A stretch of DNA of 64,000 nucleotides, from NCBI GenBank assembly GCA_035772785.1, contig JAOCPU010000035.1:186001-250000 (forward strand), written 5' to 3'. This document shows, piece after piece, positions 38,354-49,421 of this stretch; position 1 is the first letter of the stretch, and every line of letters starts with the position of its first letter. The notes under the pieces were generated by a model. The model searched no databases. It was not told where the DNA came from and saw only the letters and a program-made list of their open reading frames with translations. The position numbers were made by a program, and so were the translations under genes. The DNA is from Phlebiopsis flavidoalba (taxonomy: Eukaryota; Basidiomycota; Agaricomycetes; Polyporales; Phanerochaetaceae).

Positions 38354-40154
38354 CTATATGTGATTATTGGGGTAAGATTCGATGTTGTCTAATTGTTTCT
38401 CATAAACCCATGACGTACTGATGTAAGCATACAAGCCGTCTCCAACCTTGCCGAGATGATGCCTGTTAGGATTTTTTCGACTGCCTCGTTGATTTTCCAT
38501 GACCGCCAAAGCTCCGAGTCTCGTGCATGAGAATATATGATCATCCGAGTCGCCATGGTCGGAACCATTCGACCAAGTCAGCCTTGCGTGTGGAAACGTG
38601 CTCGCTACAAACATAGCGACATCCTGCGAATAGTGCACGGGATGAACTCTACACTCGAGAGAGCGAAGTTGCGATTTGGATAATCCCGACAGTGAATATG
38701 GCGAAGGGTTCGGTTGCCGATCAAAGAGTAGTGGTAAGCAGAGTGTATCGAGGTGTGGGCAGGCCTCGGCAAATGGCTGTAGATCCTCCGGAATAAGAGT
38801 TGGGGTAGTCTATTGTCGCATTGGTATACTCATGAATCGAGCATAGCCTCAGGACGCGGAGCTTTGGCCTATGCGCAGGAAATTTCCGAATGTCGTTAGA
38901 GGAAAGATCGACACGGAAAGTAAGCCAGTTGATTTCGAGGATCTCGAGATTATGAAGGCTGAACAGACTGGATAGAATAGGCATATCAAGCCGTAATTCA
39001 AAGGCCAGAGGTTTCCTGGAGTATCTCGTGCTCCGTAGCTTGAAATATCGTAGACTCCTGAGAGAGGATACCGTAGTCAGAAGGCTGGAGACCACACCCA
39101 GAAACGTCGGGTTCTGGCGCAAGATCCGAGTAAAACATTGTGTCGAAGTGAATGTCGAGGGATGTTAGACTTGAAAAGCAAGCAAGCTTGGAGGAAAGAG
39201 TGTATAGGTTCGAAGAGGACGTCTGCTGGTCGTAGGCAGAGATGGCTGAGGGCGGAAAACTTGAATCTTCCTCTGGCGCAAAAGTCGTACAACGGTTGAT
39301 CAGGGATATCTGCACTCAGCTTCTCAAATGTGGGGAGCGAAGCAATATGGTCCAGCGCCTCGGGGAGCAGCCCGCGAAGACTTGTCTCAAGTGATCGAAG
39401 AGATGGCAGGCTGGTGATGATCCGAGATATCTGGTGGGAGACCAATATTGCGTTCACGTATAAAAACGGGTAGGAGATTTCAATGCGAAGTTCTTCGAGT
39501 AATTGTGCGCAGGGTTCGACAGCATGGAGCAAATGTTGCACGTCTGTTTCAAAGGATATGTTAAGAATCTCGACGTCGATGGTCTTGAGAGTGGCCGGCA
39601 ACACGATTGAACGGAGGTCCACGAGCCGATTGTGTACACAAGAGAAGTGGAGGAGATGTGGAAAAGGTGTGGTACCAGGATAATATTCTTCGAGTGACGT
39701 CCACTGTAAGGGCACGGTTTCCCAGCATTGCTCCCCCGTTCACCAGGGTACACGTACGACGTGTGCGTCGGATCTTCAGCTCTACGAGAATGCTTTTGAT
39801 CCGATGGGTATATCGCTCAAAACGCTGCCATTCCACACGGTTAGGAGGTGAAATGATTTTCTAGGTAAAATCCAAGGATCGAAAACGTCAAAATAACAAC
39901 ACGGAATCATATTCATTACGCACGTAGACATCAGGCCCCTCCCCCCCTGGTATGACTCGGAAGACACGTGAATATAGCCTCGGGCTGCGTGATATTTTTC
40001 CCATAGTACAGTCCATTGTCGGGTCAAGGAACGCTTGACAAGCAAGAGCCATAGAGAGAAGGGATCCGTTAACCGTGAAGGCATCCGCGGGTCCAGCTTT
40101 CATTTCATACGCAATCGTCCGTACAATTTCGGCAATGTACAGGCATCGGTGCAT
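38354..40154 (-). CDS. F-box/LRR-type protein, array copy 1
   Basis: The start codon is at 40154. The F-box segment is MHRCLYIAEIVRTIAYEM followed, after a frame repair, by ALACQAFLDPTMDLLWEKY; this is the hallmark order (MHRCL.I.EI...C.AFL.P.(L/M)D.LW) of a large agaricomycete family. A long open stretch (39077-39715) carries leucine-rich material: HLLHFSCVHNRLVDLRSIVL, LEELRIEISYPFLYV, SLPSLRSLETSLRGLLPEAL and PTFEKLSADIPDQPLYDFC. More LRR-like sequence follows (LFSLHNLEILEINWLTFRV, PKLRVLRLCSIHEY). The C terminus contains DVAMFVASTFPHARLTW and ends ESYPNNHI at 38354. Fewer frame breaks than the other F-box genes. Probable SCF substrate receptor. Confidence 0.75.
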
Positions 40155-40573
40155 TTCGTCAGACCTAGATACAGAAAGATATTATGATCTTTTTTAAATA
40201 TGAAAATAAGAGGTAAAAAAGTCCCACAGCAACGTAAGAGTGTTCTTGACTGTTCTTCAGCACGTGGTGATAGCAGGTGGGAAGGTCGGAAATCGCTCGC
40301 CATCACTACCAAATGATGACATCATCCTCTCACATAACCAGTTCTGAAAGTCCAAGACGACTTTGACTATAATCTGAATTGATTGCATGGCTACGTTCAC
40401 CACTTCGAACAGCATATAAAAACGAAGATAAATTTGCGAAACTCCGAGTCTCGAAATCGAAAAGCGAGAGGAATTGTAGTTTTTTTTGGTCAAAGAAGAG
40501 ATTATGAGAAAACACTGGACAGTTGTACTTTACCTACCTATTTCTCGTGTGCTAACCCGACCCCACGCTCAAT

Positions 40574-41553
40574 TCATACATCTCTCCTGAGACACATGAA
40601 CCCCCTGCATGAAACACGAACACCACCGCGCATAGGCGGGAACGTCGGGACGTGCGCCTCCCGGGTCGGGCGATGGCTTATAATGATGACGTCCGTGGTG
40701 GTGGGGATGGTACGGGTGCCCGTGCATGCCGTGCATGTGTGCGTAGGAGCAGGACGCCCACCGTGATCGGCAGCATACTACATTCCAAACGGCGGTGGAG
40801 GGGGTGGGGGTGCACCGGCTGGGGTCATGAAAGGTGGGAAGGGCGGGAAGCCAGCGGGGCCGTGGTGAGGCCCGTGACGGCCGTATGGTGTTGGTGCGTA
40901 GTAGGAGTGAAGCGATGGAGGGGAGGAGGGGGAGGACTGCCGCGGCGATTGACCGTGGTGAGAAAACTGAAGTCAGGGCGGCCGCGGCTGTCGTAGAAGT
41001 GTCCTCGAGGGCACGCGATGACTGTGGCCGGCGTACGCATGTATGTGAAGAAAGCGTCGCACCGTCGAAGGGGAAACTCAGGGAAGTTCGCCATTGGTAA
41101 TGATGCTCTCGACGTCGGGAGTCGACGTCTGAGAGGGTGCGTCTGTGTCGTTATCGGACGGACTGCTCCTTCTTCGTCGTCCGGGGCACCGCGCTGTGCG
41201 TCTTCTCCTGGAGCGGCGTTGTTTTTCGTGCAGCACCTCCGGCCACCTTACTCCCACGCAAACTGCTCAAACTCCTCACGCTAAACCGGATAGGCCTCAC
41301 GGATTCGCCTCCCTCAGCCTCACTGCCCTCAGAAGCGTGTACTTCATAGTATTCCTTAAGCTCCGCGTCCGAGCTGAGCACGACCTCATCGCCGTCGGTG
41401 TCGATGTACGCAACGCACAGGTCTTCCTTGGTGAATTCCGAAGATGCTCTTAAGCTTACCGGCGAGGTCAGCCCAAGTGGGCGCAGCGGCGAAAGCGAGA
41501 CGGGCGCGTGAGGCCGTCGAGGGGCTCGTGACCTTGAAGACGGTGTTAGGCAT
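40574..41553 (-). CDS. PB1-domain protein with low-complexity tail, copy 2
   Basis: Starts at the ATG complementary to 41551-41553. The PB1 domain reads MPNTVFKVTSPLDGLT, RLAFAAAPTWADLAGKLKSI, EDLCVAYIDTDGDEVV and LSSDAELKEYYEVHASEG across two frame repairs. The central part is Ser/Arg-rich; the 3' part encodes Pro/His/Gly-rich sequence (HPYHPHHHGRHH) and a PPMRGG-like end, with a stop at 40574-40576. It is the close sister of the copy at 47071-48045: promoter, PB1 exon and tail align almost base for base, while the middle differs. NBR1/p62-like proteins use PB1 for polymerisation in selective autophagy, but the zinc-finger and cargo domains of those proteins are absent here. Confidence 0.8.
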
Positions 41554-41939
41554 TTGTGGGTTGTAGCGAGGGATACTGAAGGTAAAAAAACCACACGAAC
41601 GCACCGTATATATAGGCCCGTGCGGGCTGTGCGCAGTCACGGACAGTTAGGAGAGGCCCACACGGTGCCGTGGCCGCGCTACATTACGTGTCGCACCAGC
41701 CGAGTTGATAGAGACTGCAAATCTGGAAGGCTCTCGTACGTTCTGTCACCCTCGAGGGCCACCTAGGAGGCACATAGGCAGCGGCGACAGGTCGTATACC
41801 CAGGGAAGGGAAGATAGCGTCAGTCTGGGAGGACCACTGCAAGACATGGGAGTAAGAGACAAACACGAAGTTCTCATTGGCAGCGACGAGACGGGTAGAT
41901 TGAAGACCCATCAATGACTCAGACGATCTAATCTTATCT
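40574..41939. repeat. Segmental duplication, unit 1
   Basis: A 1.37-kb direct duplicate of 47071-48416. It contains the PB1 gene (minus strand) plus about 390 bp upstream. The upstream parts share long near-identical runs, for example TCACGGACAGTTAGGAGAGG (41637-41656 and 48129-48148) and AAGACATGGGAGTAAGAGAC (41843 and 48318). Small indels distinguish the units. Confidence 0.9.
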
Positions 41940-42891
41940 GCAGCAGCGGTAAGCCGCAATCTCAAAAAAATCAAAGCTACACGGTCCCGTGGCTGACCCA
42001 TCGTAAATACTATGCTTATTTTTCCATTGTTCTGTGATATCGAGGTAAGTTTCAATACACTGGACCTATGCTTCGAAAACGATATTGGTGGGACATACCA
42101 ATGTCGATGCATGCTAAGCTCCTGCCTTGCTCAAATGCTTGCACGATACCTGCAATGGTTTCATTCGTATTCTTGACCGCTGTGTTTAATTTCGTTGTCC
42201 TGCGCTGCCCCAGCTTGAGGAAGATGAAGTCCCTCTGGTCCGAGACAGCCTGCATCCAGGGAACACGCTCGCTATGGAGCATAGCAGCACTCAGCGAGTA
42301 CGCATCGGGGTTAATGTTCGCGCATCCTAGGTGTGCGGCAGCCAGTGACTTGTGATAGTGCCTAGGGCTGGAAGCGGTGGGACTTCAGATAGGCGTGGGG
42401 AATGCTGAGAGGGGAGGTAGAGTGTTTCCCGATGCTCTGGGACAATGCTCCGCGAATGTTCTTTATAGAACCGCCCGGGACTGAGGGTAGTAGGGTGATC
42501 TGAGCAACAGTGCGAGTGGCTTCCCCCCCGGGGGGTAGCGCCCTAGTGTATTGAGGAGACGTTGAGAGTTTTTGGGGGCCATGAACGGGCAATCGTTATA
42601 CAAGTGTGTATGCTGGGAAAACTGGGGACAAGGTCGAATGGGTACGCCTGAGTCCAATTTTCGGAGCACTTTCAAGGTCGTGAAATCAAATTAGTACCGA
42701 TACACACAGGTATTCCGAGCCTGCGAAGCGGTTTACAGGGCGGAGATCCTTCTGTTATAATAAAGGTTGCCAAGTGTTACTGTATCCTTGAGTTAGTTTG
42801 AAGACTTGTAACTATGAATAACTCGCAGTACAAACTAAGATTTTGGGGGACCGATGTCGATAAAACTAAATCCTCCTCTGGCTGGTGTGTG
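41940..42891. other. Intergenic with minus-strand protein-like pieces
   Basis: A minus-strand frame at 42052-42282 (ERVPWMQAVSDQRDFIFLKL, then NTNETIAGIVQAFEQGRSL) looks like an exon of a real but unrecognised gene. A second frame at 42463-42675 is Pro/Leu-rich. I cannot connect them to a family or to the neighbouring genes. Confidence 0.3.
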
Positions 42892-44132
42892 TCATTCGAG
42901 GATGGGAGAGTTGAAGTGAATGTCGAGGTGGTGGTTTAGCATGGAGGAAGCGACAAACGCCGAAGGAACCCCAAGTGAGAATGTGATGAGATGAGCTTCA
43001 GGATTGCGCTTGAAAGATGAAATATACGAGAGAGAGATATCTGGAAGGGCGGAGCAAAACGTGATGCTCCATGGCACATGATGATGATGAATTAAATACT
43101 GTCATATTGCACTTGTGAAACCAGCTTGTGAAGAGTTCCTCGAGTTGGTGGGGATAACCGAAAGATGGGGCTAATGCCAGCGGGTAGGAGTACGCAGAGG
43201 TGTGCACTTAAGTACGTTTGAGTACCTGAAGTTAACGGGACCGATCATATTTATGAATAAGGCAACGAGAAACTCTTTTAATAGCTGTTTGGACCCATCT
43301 CGGCCTTCGGTATACCTGCTCTAATGGAGGTAGGATGTCAACGTCGACCATTCTCAGCGATCGGTGCACCAGACTTTGGTAGCGCGTCGTCGAAGACCTT
43401 CTACGGTCGTCTCCAGTCGAAGCATTAATAAACAAACACTGAGCTCCCGTCAGGTTGGTGGCCGGAGAAAACGCGTATTGATTCTGTCATAGCATTCCCC
43501 AAACCGACAAGCCATATTTGTCGCCATAGAGTGCCGCGCAGAATTTGGTGAAAGGCGTGTAACGCGAAAGGGTTAAGATACTGGTCATTGAGATTTGTAC
43601 ACATATCATCCAGGTTTGCCAGCTCTCCGGGTCGTCGTCTTTCATTGCATTGTCAAAAACTGTCTTCGTGGTATAGAATGTTTGATTGCGGTTGGGTGTA
43701 TAACTTTCGCAAGCCGCCGCCATTCCGCCTTGGTAGAGATAGCGTCGATGACTGTTCTAGTGGAGGAAAAGACAAGTTAAAATCAATGCATGACAGATGA
43801 TTCGAGACCGGACGTTACTTGAATGATCACGTACATAAATATAGCATACCCTTGTCCCTCTATGTGTGTACTCCGGAGGATACAAAGGAAATATGGCCAT
43901 CGAGCAAACCGCGCGATTGATGCACTCCCAGAGTACGTCGATTGTAGGATTAAAAAATGCGCGGCGGTAAGGGCCATAAAAATACAAAGCCCTGCCGCGT
44001 CCACAATTGTTTGAGACTTCCTGAAACCTCGTAGGCGATTTCCGCCACAATCTCGGCTATTTGAAGGCCTCTGTTGCAATCTTTGATTCGGACTTGTTGG
44101 CTCGTAGTCACGGACGCCGCTACATGAGACAT
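42892..44132 (-). CDS. F-box/LRR-type protein, array copy 2 (degraded or error-rich)
   Basis: From ATG 44132 the protein contains NRGLQIAEIVAEIAYEV, aligned with MHRCLYIAEIVRTIAYEM of copy 1. It is followed, in another frame, by ALTAAHFLNPTIDVLWECI, the expected C.AFL.P.(I/L)D.LW segment. Further pieces (MVDVDILPPLEQV, SFGYPHQLEELFTSWFHKCN, LNHHLDIHFNSPILE) lie downstream to the stop near 42892. The leucine-rich part is patchy, and frame breaks are dense. It may be a pseudogene of the array; sequence error alone seems less sufficient here than in copy 1. Confidence 0.5.
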
Positions 44133-45008
44133 TCGTCACAGTTCCGCGGAAATTCGCGAGCGTCGGTGGATTGAGAGTTGGAAGGTTTGATGGGAGGCTA
44201 TTACGGTAAAGATTAGACGAAGGGGTAGTGTGGGCAATTGAAGTAGTTCAGATTGCAAGAGTCGGCTCGTTTGCTATTGCCGCTCTGGCCAGCCTGAGCT
44301 TTTTTTTCTGGGCGCAACAATTTTGTCGGGGTGCACGCGCGAAGCTCTGACACGTCATCACGTGATTGGAAATTCTTACCCACGGTGACGGTCCTCTCGC
44401 GCCGCGCGCACTCGCGTGACGCGTCCACGAGTTGCGCATTATTACTTACTACTCGAGTGCAAGTGTTACCCAAGCCAAAAGCTTCCATATGCGGTATGGT
44501 GAGACAGATAAGAAAAGGCAAGTGGTACAATGCCACTACGTGTTAATCTCAACCACTGAATGTATTCTTTTCTGTGCTAAGCAGATAGTCACGGTCTGCG
44601 TCCTATCTTCTTATCCGACAACATTGAGCCGTCACTCTCAAGCCCAACAAACCAGGAGATACACCAGCTTGAGCCGACGGGTTCAACAAGTGTCCCCAGT
44701 CCGCGAACGAGAATTGGAATGAGGGACCTCCGGGGAACACTTGTATGGTTAAAAAGTTGCAAGTACCTCTATTAGAGGACATACTTGACGACTAGTCTAC
44801 CGGTAAATACTAGTCGCACTATGGCAGGTGGTCGCTATCCATGTATGTTGTGCTGTCAACCTGCTAGGTTTCGATATTTAGGCACTAGTCCCTGCAAGCA
44901 AGGAGCACCGTTCGGAAGAATGGATTGCAAACAAATCTGAAAAGAATCACTGTCAGACCTTTCTGCTTTTGTCTCGATATTAACTATCGACCGCGACATT
45001 TATCTTTT
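44133..45008. other. Intergenic, F-box copy 2 upstream region
   Basis: No gene is recognised. It contains a palindromic CACGTCATCACGTG patch near 44351-44364 (two CACGTx half-sites), which might bind a bZIP or bHLH factor; this is inference. Confidence 0.35.
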
Positions 45009-46641
45009 CTACTTCCGGACATGGTTGCTATTCTCTTTAGGTTTGCAAGCGGGCGCGAAAGCACCAAAAACGCTGACCATCCATGTCTTCTTCATTCTCG
45101 TCAGAGTAGCGTTCGGAAACACGGTGCGCCAAGAACATGACCACGGCCCTAACGAGTACCTTGATGGAAAGAATCTCCACAATCGATCTCTCGCTCCAGC
45201 CGTGCGTGTTGGCTACCTGCAGGGCAGATGGCTCGAGGGTCTAGCACCGTATCAGATGACGTGGGGAATGTTGAGAGGTAGACCGAGGCATTTCGAGGTT
45301 AGGACAATGCGTGGCGAATGGCTGCAGGTCTTGTGGGATGAGCAAGGGGTCGACGGGAGGGTTGGGCTTGGTGGTGGGCTAGCGCCTAAACTCAGACGGC
45401 GTAGCTTGGGCCATGCACGGGTGATGGTGTGGATGGTCCCGCGGAGAGATAACAAAGGTGGTATGATTTTATCTCGAGCTCAACAAGGTCGCGGAGGCTG
45501 AGGATGCTTTTGAGGACGTGGAAGCCCAAATGCGCGTGGTGTGTGGCGGGTGATCAGAAGCGTAGCCTATTCCACTTGAAAGAGCTGATCTTTCCAAGTT
45601 TTGATACCACACCCAGAAGCTCCGTAGTCAGGGTCCTGGGTTTCCTCAAACGTGCAATCTGAGAAGCCCGCGCAGCTGAAGGCAAAGTTCGTTAAGTTTC
45701 GGAAATTGCAAACAGCGAGAAACGAGAGGAGAGGAGCAGTGCTAGACGCTTCTGGGGATAACGTTAACACAAGTCCTTGAGAGCAGGAAACGTTGTGATT
45801 TCCGAGAGCGCCGCAGCTGTATGGCAGTTTTATATGAAGTTTTTGTGTGAAACTTCTCTAGTCCAGAGATTGATGCTACATCGGCCATTAATTGAGGGAA
45901 TAACTCCGGTAAGCGCAAGCTTCGAAGACGCGGTAGCCTCCTGGAAGTGTGTATGATTCGCTTCAGGTCATCCGGAGAGCAATAAAGCATCACGATTTGG
46001 AGGTCTGTTAGCGAGTTTTTGCAAGCTTCAATGGCGTCGCAGACACGTCCAAGAGTCCTGGGCTTATCCCAGGAGATTTCGAGCGACTGAAGCGTGGAAG
46101 GAATGATGTATGTGTACCATTTCCTGATGGAGTCTGCCAGGCTACAACAGAAGGAACGCAGGTTAGGGAAAGGTTTGCTTCCGGGATAGTACTTCCCGCA
46201 AAGACTTCCAGGGGAGTCTGCAGCATAGCAAAACAATCCCCTTTTTGTGGTCCTCTTCGAGCTCATCAAACGTCTGCGGTCGAGATGCTTGACTCGCCGA
46301 GCGTACAGGTCGCAGCGTCGCCATTCTTCCTGGGTCTGGGGGCTTCACAATTGTCTGGACGAGAAAACCCGTTAGGTATGCATGATGTGAATTTAGGACA
46401 CGGACACACATATAAATATTCCCGTTCGCCTCTGACGCGACCTCCGGAAGGCATAGGAACAATATCGAGGGCCTGTTGATTTTCTCCCAAACCAGGTCCA
46501 TTCCGATCTCGAAGAACGCGTGACATGTGAGGCCATGGAAAGAAGGTCTCGACGTGAACCGCGTGCCTCTGCATCGCCAGTGAGCTCTCTTGCGACGGCG
46601 TGAAGTATTTCGGCGATCCAAAGACAGCGATGCATGGGCAA
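45009..46641 (-). CDS. F-box/LRR-type protein, array copy 3
   Basis: From ATG 46641 the F-box reads MPMHRCLWIAEILHAVAREL, then TCHAFFEIGMDLVWEKI and LFLCLPEV in neighbouring frames. This is the same architecture as copy 1. The middle carries GSKPFPNLRSFCCSLADSIR, STLQSLEISWDKPRTLGRV, LRRIIHTSRRLPRLRSLRLP-like leucine-rich text and ISGLEKFHTKTSYKTAIQL. Later pieces are LAVCNFRNLTNFAFSCAGF, LRRLSLGASPPPSPTLP and LQPFATHCPNLEMP. The C terminus, VFPNATLTRMKKTWMVSVFG, corresponds to the STFPHARLTW region of copy 1 and stops at 45009-45011. About eight frame repairs are needed. Probable SCF substrate receptor. Confidence 0.7.
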
Positions 46642-47070
46642 GACGGCCGATCGGCGTGGCTAAAGCTGAAGTGTGAGCAAGTACCATGGGCCTTGTGATG
46701 GTGCTTACGGCGAATATGGATACTCGAGGATGACGCACTGTAACCTTTTGTGTGGCAACACGACTGCCACCTCCCAGTACCCGACGGTCGACGTCTCGCA
46801 GAGTCGCAAGTCAGAAAAGCAACCACACGCTCATTAGCGAGAAAATCGTCACGTGATGTCATTGATTCTAATTTCTCACGCCGCTGGCTGAAGCAGCTCG
46901 TTGCTCAAACCACGCAGTCACACAAAGATACAGAAAGAGCAAATCACTTAGGTATTTTATTCGTATTCTTGAGTAAAAAGAAAAAGAAAGCCCCTGTACC
47001 TACCTTCTTACGACTCAACCTCAGCCTCAACCCAACCTCCTCTCCTCTCTTCTCTACTCCTGTACACCAC
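46642..47070. other. Intergenic between array genes
   Basis: This is the upstream region of F-box copy 3 and the 3' region of PB1 copy 3. A pyrimidine-rich tract lies at 47020-47070. No gene is recognised. Confidence 0.4.
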
Positions 47071-48045
47071 TTAATCCCTTGCTAATCTCCTACGCACACC
47101 CTGCATAAACATAAACCCGCCACGCATAGGCGCAAACGGCGGGACGCGCTCCTCCCCCGAAATGACCCCGACGACCGTGCCCGCGGTGGTGGTGGTGGGT
47201 GGTGGTACGGGTGCCCGCGCATACCGCGCATGCCGCGCATGTGGTCATCAGGAGCGTGGCGCCCTCCGCGTCCGCCTCTTCCGCCGAACATAGCGAACGG
47301 CGGTGCGCCGGCGGGGGTCATGAAGGACGGGGGTGCACCGGCAGGGGTCATGAAAGGCGGGGAAGGGCGGGAAGCCAGCGGGGCCGTGAGGGCCGTGGTG
47401 GGGGCCGTGAGGGCCGCGGTGGTGGTGGCGGTGGGGGGGGGATGATGAGGGCCGAAGTTGGGACAGCGCCTCTTCCGCCACGGAAGTGTCCGTGCGGGCC
47501 GCCGCGGGCGTGCATGAAGGCGAAGAAGGGTTCGCTGTCGAAGGGGTGCTCAGGGAAGTCGGCACTGTTGATGCTCTCGACGTCGGAGTCAACGGAGGAG
47601 AGAGTGGAGGCGTCGTTTGTCGAGGTGAGCCTCGTTGTTTGCCACGGGTACTTCTTCAACAATGGGGGAGGCCTCACGTTGTGCGTCCTCAGCACGGACC
47701 TCAGGGGGGGACATTGGGTCGCTGAGCACTTCCGTCCACCTCACTCTGACGGACACTGCTCAAGCTCCTCACAGTAAACCGAATAGCCCTCACGGATGTC
47801 GCTTCCCTCGACCCCACTATCCTCAGATGCGCGCGCCTCATAGAAGTCCTTAAGCTCCGCGTCCGAGCTGAGCACGACCTCATCGTCGTCGGTGTCGATG
47901 TACGCAACGCACAGGTCTTCCTTGTGAATGCCGAAGATGCTCTCAAGCTTACCGGCGAGGTCAGCCCAAGTGGGCGCAGCGGCGAAAGCGAGACGGCGCG
48001 TGAGGCCGTCGAGGGGGTTCGTGATCTTGAAGACGGTGTTAGACA
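47071..48045 (-). CDS. PB1-domain protein with His/Gly/Pro-rich tail, copy 3
   Basis: The best preserved copy. From ATG 48045 an uninterrupted PB1 domain runs MSNTVFKITNPLDGLTRRLA, FAAAPTWADLAGKLESIFGI, HKEDLCVAYIDTDDDEVV, LSSDAELKDFYEARASED. TRRL supplies the basic face and DTDDDE...D.E the acidic OPCA-like face, so it could polymerise. After frame changes the protein continues with DSDVESINSADFPEHPFDSE, FMHARGGPHGHFRGGRG, two FMTPAGAPP repeats, GGRGGRGGRHAPDDHMRGMR and a tail APMRGGFMFMQGVRRRLARD with stop at 47071-47073. No ZZ zinc finger, UIM or NBR1 four-tryptophan domain follows, unlike the longer NBR1-like PB1 proteins of related fungi. Function unknown; an oligomerising scaffold is plausible. 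Confidence 0.85.
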
Positions 48046-48416
48046 TTTGTAAGTTGTAGCGAGGGATACTGAAGGTAAAAAGACCCACGAACACACCGTA
48101 TTTTATAGGCCCGTGCGGGTGCGCGCAGTCACGGACAGTTAGGAGAGGCCCACACGGTGCCGTGGCCGCGCACTCGCACGGCAGCCGAGTTAATAGAGAC
48201 TGCAAGTCCGGAAGGATTCTTCGTACGTTCTGTCACCTTCGAGGGCCACCTGGGACGGCACATAGCAGGCGCGAAAGGTCGTATACCCAGGCAAGAGTCA
48301 GTCTGGGAGGACCGCTGGAAGACATGGGAGTAAGAGACAAACACGAAGCTCTCATTGGCGCGACGAGACGGGTAGATTGAAGACCCATCTGTGATCGGAG
48401 TCATCTAATCTTATCT
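47071..48416. repeat. Segmental duplication, unit 2
   Basis: Direct duplicate of 40574-41939, about 6.5 kb away in the same orientation. Identity is highest over the PB1 exon and the upstream 370 bp and lower in the low-complexity centre. Confidence 0.9.
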
Positions 48417-49421
48417 TCCGTATTAGCGCCCCAAGCGTCCGCTTCGGAAAGCTGAAGTCCACTATTGATACGCCCTTTTTATTTCTTTACCGTAGCAGTT
48501 GCGAGAACGAGTCCTCAAGGCCTCATTGACTATGCCATCTCAAAATTACAGTCCATATCACTTAATTAATCCATAAATTACAGACTCGCGAGATGCAAGT
48601 ACTTAAATGGCGCGTTTTTGGTTTGTTTCGACATTACGCATTGCGCGCAGTGATATGATTGTCGTCATTGGTTCTCAGACGGCTAGCATCATCAGATCCG
48701 CCTACAGTGATAGTCGGGGCGACAAAATGCGCTCGCGGAGGATTTACTCGCATAGAAAGCCATCAAACGAAATATTCACAAAAGTCCCTCTTTAAGTACA
48801 TGGTGTTGTGCCATACATTTTCAAGACAGAGTCAAACAAAGGACTTTCGTTAATTCCTGATTTCAAAAGAGTTTACTGGAGTCGCCTTCAATCATTGAAC
48901 TCTTGAGCTCTTGTAGGAGACACCCCCAAAACGACATTAATTAATTATTTTTACGGACCGACGGGCCCGAGCTAACCCCCGGAAAACACCGCATTGAGAG
49001 TGACGTCAAGAGATGACGTTATGCGCCCGTCCGGCGTGTGGAGTTGCTTTAGCCCCCTTGTCCCCTGGAAGTCCCGGACGACGACAACCCCCTTAAGCGA
49101 ACAAAACGGACTTGTCGGGAAAAATTAGTCTCGGGTACCCGCGACGACGACACTCCCGTCGACAACGCACGGCCGCTCGCTCACCGCTGCACCTGACGAC
49201 GACGACCCACATTGCAACACACGACGCGCACACTCCTTTCTCTGCTCTCGGAGCGCCCATCTACACCAGCCCTCGGGAATTTCAATCTCGCGCAAAATCT
49301 GTCGATACCCATCTTCTCGTCGTTTACGGCGTTCTACAAGCGGCGTTCACGCTTTTGCACTCACGACACGATCCGTTTTGCGTCGCGTAGCCTGCGATAG
49401 TTTTCCTTCACACCCGCAGCG
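48417..49421. other. Intergenic, divergent promoter region
   Basis: About 1 kb between the PB1 copy 3 promoter (minus) and the RRM gene (plus). An AT-rich part (48480-48860) is followed by a GC-richer part with frequent CGACGA text from 49070 on. No gene is recognised. Confidence 0.4.

Noticed and set aside
45025..45501. 158-residue plus-strand frame
   Set aside because: It is antisense to the C-terminal half of F-box copy 3, whose pieces match copy 1 on the minus strand.
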